Below, piece by piece: positions 5,645 to 9,108 of a stretch of DNA of 9,108 nucleotides. Origin of the DNA: Betaproteobacteria bacterium (GTDB taxonomy: Bacteria > Pseudomonadota > Gammaproteobacteria > Burkholderiales > Burkholderiaceae_C); the NCBI GenBank assembly GCA_005882155.1, contig VBCQ01000414.1, positions 1-9,108 of the forward strand, in the 5' to 3' direction. Under the pieces are notes generated by a model. The model saw nothing but the letters and a program-made list of their open reading frames with translations. It had not been told where the DNA came from and did not search any database. The stretch's first letter is position 1. Each line of letters begins with the position of its first letter. The translations under genes and the position numbers were made by a program.

Positions 5645-6526
5645 ATGAACACTCCCTCGTCTCCCCCTGATTTGCCCGACTCGGTCGAGCGCCTCGCCGC
5701 GTCCGTGGTCGGCATCGCCACGCGTCGCCATGGCAGCTCGGGCGTGCTGTGGCGCAACGGCGTCGTGGTCGGCAATGCATCGGCGCTGTGGCGTGCGAGC
5801 AGCGTGTCGCTCGTGTTGCCCGATGGCGAGCAGGTGCAAGGCGAGCTGCGCGGGATCGACGGCGGCACCGACCTCGCTTGCGTCACCTTCGCGAGCGGCG
5901 CGATGCCGGTGGCCGAACGTGCGGCCGCTGCGGCGCCGCGCGTCGGCGACTTTGTCTTCGCCGTCGGCCGCAAGCCTTCGGGCTTGACGCAGGCGAGCTT
6001 CGGCCACGTGGGCGCGGCGGCCGGCGAATGGCGCACCTGGCGCGGGGGCAGGGTTGACCGGCTGATCCAACTCGACGGCGGGCTCTACCCGGGCTTCGAA
6101 GGCGCGCCGGTGGCCGACGCGTCGGGACAAGTCCTTGGTATCGCAAGCCCTTCGTTCTCGCGTCACCATGGCGTCGTGTTGCCTGTTGCCACCGTCGATC
6201 GCGTGCTCGAGCAGTTGCTCGCGCATGGCCGCGTGCAGCAAGGCTATCTCGGCATCGCCGCGCAGCCGGTGCGCGCGACGCTCGACGGCTCGGCCGTCGA
6301 CGGCCTGCTCGTCAGCTCATTGGCCAGCGACGGCCCCGCGGCCCGCGCCGGGCTGCAAGTCGGCGACGTCATCGTGAAGGTCGGCGGCGAGCCGGTGGCA
6401 AGCCTGCACGAGTTGCGCGAGCTGCTGCAAGTCGGCTCGCAGGTGCGCGTGCTGGTGTCGCGCGGCGGGCAGGGGCACGAGCTGTCGCTCGAGGTCGTCG
6501 AGCGACCGAGGTCGCATTGCCACTAG
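5645..6526 (+). CDS. HtrA/S1C-like protein with PDZ domain, predicted catalytically inactive
   Basis: The protein has 293 residues: a trypsin-like domain (about 15-190) followed by a PDZ domain (about 200-287, with GYLGI and AARAGLQVGDVIVKVGG). HtrA/Deg proteases normally carry His in TNxHVV, Asp in DLAV and Ser in GNSGGP. Here the matching positions are VGNASAL (S46 by ungapped alignment, no His nearby), DLAC (D76, kept) and GFEGAP (E152 in place of Ser). Two of three catalytic residues are therefore gone, and it should not cleave peptides, although the PDZ ligand groove may still bind C-termini. There is no signal peptide or membrane anchor, unlike periplasmic DegP/Q/S, so it is probably cytoplasmic. 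The start is ATG at 5645 (MNTPSSPP); the alternative ATG at 5612 adds 11 residues, and neither has a strong ribosome site. It is followed after 7 bases by a LuxR-type regulator gene, very likely one transcript. Confidence 0.85.
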   Translation: MNTPSSPPDLPDSVERLAASVVGIATRRHGSSGVLWRNGVVVGNASALWRASSVSLVLPDGEQVQGELRGIDGGTDLACVTFASGAMPVAERAAAAAPRVGDFVFAVGRKPSGLTQASFGHVGAAAGEWRTWRGGRVDRLIQLDGGLYPGFEGAPVADASGQVLGIASPSFSRHHGVVLPVATVDRVLEQLLAHGRVQQGYLGIAAQPVRATLDGSAVDGLLVSSLASDGPAARAGLQVGDVIVKVGGEPVASLHELRELLQVGSQVRVLVSRGGQGHELSLEVVERPRSHCH

Positions 6527-6528
6527 GA
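6525..6528 (+). promoter_or_regulatory. Ribosome binding site of LuxR-type gene overlapping upstream stop
   Basis: The stop TAG at 6524-6526 continues as TAGGAACCGC-ATG, so the AGGA Shine-Dalgarno shares bases with the stop codon of the HtrA-like gene. This arrangement is typical of translational coupling. Confidence 0.6.
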
Positions 6529-6533
6529 ACCGC

Positions 6534-7022
6534 ATGCCGCGCATCGTCGTCGTCAGTGCTTCGCCGCTCTTGGCCGAGGGCCTGGCCGCAGCATTGCGCG
6601 ACATGGCTGACTGCGACGTGCGAATCGGCCGCAACGAAGACGACGCCGATGCGTGGGTGCTGGCCGGCGACGAGCTCGTCGTGCGCGGCGCGCAGGGCGC
6701 GAGTGCGCAGCTCGCGGCAGATGCGAGCGCGCCGCGGCTGCGCGCAGCCGTCGCCGCTGTGCTCGAGGGCCTGTCGGTGCGCGAGTCGCCGTGGCTTGGG
6801 GATGTCCGAGATCCACCCGAGCACGAGCCGCTGACGCCGCGCGAGCTCGAGGTCTTCGAGCTGCTCGGCAAAGGGCTGTCGAACCGCGAGATCGGCGGTG
6901 TGCTCGGCATCTCGGCACACACCGCGAAGTACCACGTCGCGCAGATCCTCGCGAAGGTCGGCGCGGCGACGAGGGCCGAGGCCGTGCACGAGGGGTTGCG
7001 CTGCGGACTGATCGGTCTATAA
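6534..7022 (+). CDS. LuxR/NarL-type regulator with degenerate receiver-like domain
   Basis: The protein is 162 residues. The C-terminal part (about 98-160) is a clear LuxR/GerE helix-turn-helix: LTPRELEVFELLGKGLSNREI, then GISAHTAKYHVAQILAKVGA. It should bind DNA as a dimer. The N-terminal part begins like a receiver (PRIVVVSASPLLAEGLAAAL), but the acidic pair after strand 1 (usually DDHP) is SASP, and the half is only about 85-90 residues instead of about 120. No Asp in the usual strand-3 phospho-acceptor setting is recognisable; the EDDADAWVL segment is not a normal match. Phosphorylation-independent control is therefore likely. It follows the inactive HtrA-like gene by 7 bases, suggesting that the partner provides or senses the signal. 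This pairing is inference; targets are unknown. No histidine kinase gene is present. Confidence 0.85.
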   Translation: MPRIVVVSASPLLAEGLAAALRDMADCDVRIGRNEDDADAWVLAGDELVVRGAQGASAQLAADASAPRLRAAVAAVLEGLSVRESPWLGDVRDPPEHEPLTPRELEVFELLGKGLSNREIGGVLGISAHTAKYHVAQILAKVGAATRAEAVHEGLRCGLIGL

Positions 7023-7047
7023 CAGCCGATCGATTTCGCAAACACCC

Positions 7048-7051
7048 GGAG
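7048..7051 (+). promoter_or_regulatory. Ribosome binding site of dihydrofolate-reductase-family gene
   Basis: GGAG lies 9 bases before the ATG at 7061 and fixes that start within a frame that stays open far upstream through the regulator gene. Confidence 0.6.
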
Positions 7052-7060
7052 AACCCAACG

Positions 7061-7726
7061 ATGTCCAAGCTCAAGGTCAGCAGCTTCAGCGTCTCGATCG
7101 ACGGCTACAGCGCCGGAGCGAACCAAGGCCTCGACAACCCGCTCGGCGTCGGCGGCATGGCACTGATGGAATGGGCCTTCACGACTCGCACCATCCAGCG
7201 CATGGTGCTCGGCGGCAGCGGCGGCGCGATCGGCGCTGACGAAGACTTCGCGGCGCGCGGATTCGCCAACGTCGGCGCGTGGATCCTCGGCCGCAACATG
7301 TTCGGCCCGGTGCGCGGTCCGTGGCCCGACGACGCGTGGAAGGGCTGGTGGGGCAGCAACCCGCCGTACCACGTGCCGGTCTTCGTGCTGACGCACCACC
7401 CGCGCGAGACCATCGTGATGGAAGGCGGCACGATTTTTCACTTCGTCACCGACGGCATTCACGCCGCGCTCGCGCGCGCGCGACAGGCCGCAGGCGATCA
7501 GGATGTGCGCGTGGGCGGTGGTGTCGCGACGGTGCGGCAATACCTGCGCGCCGGCTTGGTCGACGAGATGCATCTCGCCCTCACGCCGGCCTTGCTCGGC
7601 TCAGGCGAAGCGTTGCTCACGGGCATCGACCTGCATGCGCTGGGTTTCGAATGCACCGAGCATGTCGGCAGCGCGAACGCGATGCATGTGGTGTTGACGA
7701 AGCGTCAACGCGAACTTTCGCCGTAA
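7061..7726 (+). CDS. Dihydrofolate reductase / RibD C-terminal-domain family protein
   Basis: The protein has 221 residues and one domain. It begins with the family strand KVSSFSVSIDGYSAG and has GAWILGRNMFGP at 72-83, VFVLTHHPR around 107-115, and the nucleotide-binding motif VRVGGGVATVRQYLRAGLVD at 149-168. This is followed by EMHLALTPALLGSGEALL, characteristic of the RibD-C/DHFR-like fold. These proteins bind NADPH, but most stand-alone members, including this one, have no assigned substrate; true FolA or RibD function is unlikely. The start is set by GGAG 9 bases upstream. It lies 38 bases after the LuxR-type gene, so it could be a third gene of that transcript. Its 3' end overlaps the opposing cupin gene by 22 bases. 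Confidence 0.88.
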   Translation: MSKLKVSSFSVSIDGYSAGANQGLDNPLGVGGMALMEWAFTTRTIQRMVLGGSGGAIGADEDFAARGFANVGAWILGRNMFGPVRGPWPDDAWKGWWGSNPPYHVPVFVLTHHPRETIVMEGGTIFHFVTDGIHAALARARQAAGDQDVRVGGGVATVRQYLRAGLVDEMHLALTPALLGSGEALLTGIDLHALGFECTEHVGSANAMHVVLTKRQRELSP

Positions 7727-8121
7727 GGCACGACGTTGTCCTGCTCCGCCGGATCGTTGCGCGCCACGATGGCGCGTGCCGGTTCTGTCGCGCTCAGGTT
7801 CGTCGCCTCGTGCGGAACATCGGGCGGAATGAAGAGGAAGTCGCCGGCTTCGCTGATGACCGTCGATTCCAGGCGCGCCCCATAGCGCGTCTGAACCCGT
7901 CCTTCGAGAACATAGATGCCGGTCTCGTACCCGCGATGCGAATGTGCCTCTGATTTGGCCCCGGGCGGAATCACGACCAGGTGCATCGACAGCCCGCGCG
8001 ACCCGACCGTCTCGCCCGAGATGCCGACGAAATACGGCAGGCGTTGCCGGGTCAGGACTTCGCTCAGCGGGCGAACCGCTTTGACGCCGATGCGATCGGT
8101 GAGATCGGTGGGCTGGTGCAT
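7705..8121 (-). CDS. Small single-domain cupin protein
   Basis: The protein is 138 residues. Cupin motif 1 is present as PPGAKSEAHSHRGYETGIYVLEG, with likely metal ligands H60, H62 and E66. Motif 2 is GDFLFIPPDVPHEATN, with H104 as the fourth ligand. All four ligands are kept, so it probably binds a divalent metal. The function (isomerase, dioxygenase or sensor) cannot be decided, and no second domain is present. The start is ATG at 8121 with a strong GGAGG 7 bases upstream; longer frames lack family similarity. It is divergent from the ketopantoate-reductase-like gene with an 86-base gap, and converges on the dihydrofolate-reductase-family gene with a 22-base overlap. Confidence 0.9.
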   Translation of the reverse strand: MHQPTDLTDRIGVKAVRPLSEVLTRQRLPYFVGISGETVGSRGLSMHLVVIPPGAKSEAHSHRGYETGIYVLEGRVQTRYGARLESTVISEAGDFLFIPPDVPHEATNLSATEPARAIVARNDPAEQDNVVPYGESSR

Positions 8122-8128
8122 GGCAAGA

Positions 8129-8133
8129 CCTCC
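8129..8133 (-). promoter_or_regulatory. Ribosome binding site of cupin gene
   Basis: The bases are CCTCC on the plus strand, GGAGG in the gene direction, 7 bases before ATG at 8121. It rules out the longer in-frame start at 8259, which would lie inside the opposite gene. Confidence 0.75.
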
Positions 8134-8153
8134 GCACAGCGATGGTCGGGCGA

Positions 8154-8183
8154 TTTTGCATCGCGCGTCGCGGCGACGATACT
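8154..8183 (+). promoter_or_regulatory. Weak sigma-70-like promoter candidate before ketopantoate-reductase-like gene
   Basis: TTGCAT (8156-8161) and GATACT (8178-8183) are separated by 16 bases and lie 24 bases before the ATG at 8208. Both boxes match consensus only partly, so this is a tentative pick within the short divergent region. Confidence 0.25.
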
Positions 8184-8195
8184 GAATCAACTCAC

Positions 8196-8201
8196 GAGGA
8201 G
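8196..8201 (+). promoter_or_regulatory. Ribosome binding site of ketopantoate-reductase-like gene
   Basis: GAGGAG is followed by six bases and then ATG at 8208. It is a strong, normally spaced site that fixes the start. Confidence 0.75.
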
Positions 8202-8207
8202 CAGAGC

Positions 8208-9108
8208 ATGCGAATTGCGGTGATGGGCGCCGGCGGCTTGGGCGGGTACTTCGGAGCACGTTTGTGCATCGGTGGCGCCGAGGTTCATTTCATCGCGCGA
8301 GGCAAGCACCTGCAGGCCTTGCGCGACAACGGCCTGCGCGTCGTCGGCCCCGAGCCGCTGCATGTGCCGCGTGTCAATGCGACTGACGATGCAAGCGCCA
8401 TCGGCAAAGTCGATCTGGTGATGCTGTGCGTCAAGCTGTGGGACACCGAGGCCGCACTCGAGCAGATGCGTCCCATCGTCGACGCGCATACCGCGATCGT
8501 CTCGTTCCAGAACGGCGTGCTGAAGGATCAGGCGCTGCGCGCTGCGTATGGCGACGCAGCGGTGATGGGCGGCGTCGGCTACGTCGCTGCGACCATCGAG
8601 AGCCCGGGTGTCATCCGCCAGACCGGGACGATGCAGCGCTTGCTGTTCGGCGAGTTCGACGGCTCGCGCTCGGCGCGCGGCCAGGCCTTTCTCGATGCTT
8701 GCCTTGCCGGCGGCATCAAGGCCGAGTTGTCGGAAGACATCCTGCGCGAGATCTGGCAGAAGTTCGTTTTCCTCGACGCGTTGTCGGGCGCGACGACGAC
8801 GATACGCAAGCCGATCGGCCCGATTCGCGAGAACGCGCAGACGCGCGGCTTCTTCCTCGACGTGATGCGCGAGGTCGTTGCGGTCGGTCGCGCGCACGGC
8901 GTGAATGTGCCGGAGGATTTCGCCGAGATGCGGCTGAAGCTCGCCGATGACGTCGCCTACGACATGACCTCGTCGATGCACCACGATCTCGAGCGCGGCA
9001 ACCCGCTCGAAGTGCGCTGGCTCGCCGGCGCCGTCGTCGAGCTCGGCAAACAGAAGGGCGTGGCGACGCCGTTGAATCGCGCGATCGCCGACATCCTCGC
9101 GCTGCACG
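8208..9108 (+). CDS. Ketopantoate reductase (PanE/ApbA) family dehydrogenase, 3' end outside window
   Basis: 300 codons are visible with no stop; relatives are about 305-330 residues, so only the last codons are missing. The N-terminal Rossmann motif GAGGLGG (7-13), CVK (K76) and QNG (N102) match the 2-dehydropantoate 2-reductase family, which makes pantoate with NADPH. The catalytic lysine is K185 in IWQKF. S255/S256 and E268 (in NPLEVRW) match the C-terminal substrate residues. However, the two asparagines that follow the lysine in E. coli PanE (K-x3-N-x3-N) are L189 and S193 here. With the segment KPIGPIR downstream, it looks like a paralogous subfamily, and a substrate other than ketopantoate is possible. 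No panB or panC neighbour is in view. The start ATG has GAGGAG six bases upstream. Confidence 0.9.
   Translation, partial: MRIAVMGAGGLGGYFGARLCIGGAEVHFIARGKHLQALRDNGLRVVGPEPLHVPRVNATDDASAIGKVDLVMLCVKLWDTEAALEQMRPIVDAHTAIVSFQNGVLKDQALRAAYGDAAVMGGVGYVAATIESPGVIRQTGTMQRLLFGEFDGSRSARGQAFLDACLAGGIKAELSEDILREIWQKFVFLDALSGATTTIRKPIGPIRENAQTRGFFLDVMREVVAVGRAHGVNVPEDFAEMRLKLADDVAYDMTSSMHHDLERGNPLEVRWLAGAVVELGKQKGVATPLNRAIADILALH

Noticed and set aside
4048..5670. Plus-strand open frame of 540 residues opposite amidase and oxidoreductase genes
   Set aside because: It spans two well-supported minus-strand genes and has no recognisable domain or start site.
6317..7573. Minus-strand open frame of 418 residues
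   Set aside because: It lies opposite three supported plus-strand genes, is low in conserved features, and is explained by GC-rich codon structure.
8187..9107. Minus-strand open frame of 306 residues at the right end
   Set aside because: The plus strand encodes a ketopantoate-reductase-family protein with intact Rossmann motif and ribosome binding site over the same span.

Overview
The window is high-GC (visibly about two thirds G+C) and densely coded. Gene content, codon use and short spacers fit a beta-proteobacterium of the order Burkholderiales, perhaps the Rubrivivax/Leptothrix/Methylibium side. That placement is a judgement from protein style, not from a search. No rRNA, tRNA, CRISPR array, integrase or full-length transposase was found.

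Layout. (1) 1-1092, minus: the first 364 codons of a secreted BNR/Asp-box (sialidase-like) beta-propeller protein. It starts at a GTG with a good ribosome binding site and runs off the left edge. (2) 1093-1440: non-coding, with one inverted repeat. (3) 5481 down to 1441, minus: a co-directional run of four genes, namely a zinc-free MDR quinone oxidoreductase-like enzyme, an amidase-signature hydrolase, a thioredoxin-fold protein and a DUF72 (YecE-like) protein. This run is interrupted between amidase and thioredoxin by a 266-bp non-autonomous element (2776-3041). The element has perfect 30-bp terminal inverted repeats and a TTA target duplication that coincides with the amidase stop codon. (4) 5645-7022, plus: a two-gene unit with a PDZ-bearing HtrA/S1C-like protein that lacks the catalytic His and Ser, then a LuxR-type regulator with a short receiver-like half lacking the acidic pocket. 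(5) 7061-7726, plus: a RibD-C/dihydrofolate-reductase-family protein, overlapping tail to tail by 22 bp with (6) a small cupin (8121-7705, minus). (7) From 8208, plus: a ketopantoate-reductase-family dehydrogenase, complete except for its last few codons.

How the genes relate. Most are housekeeping-style or accessory enzymes with no obvious shared pathway. The clearest functional pairing is pseudo-HtrA plus atypical LuxR regulator: 7-nt spacing, with the regulator's Shine-Dalgarno overlapping the upstream stop. The most distinctive structure is the miniature element, whose whole length can fold into a branched set of hairpins and which landed inside a stop codon while preserving it. A second oddity is the thioredoxin/DUF72 junction: the conserved DUF72 N-terminus is encoded, but no ordinary start codon precedes it and the thioredoxin frame reads through it.
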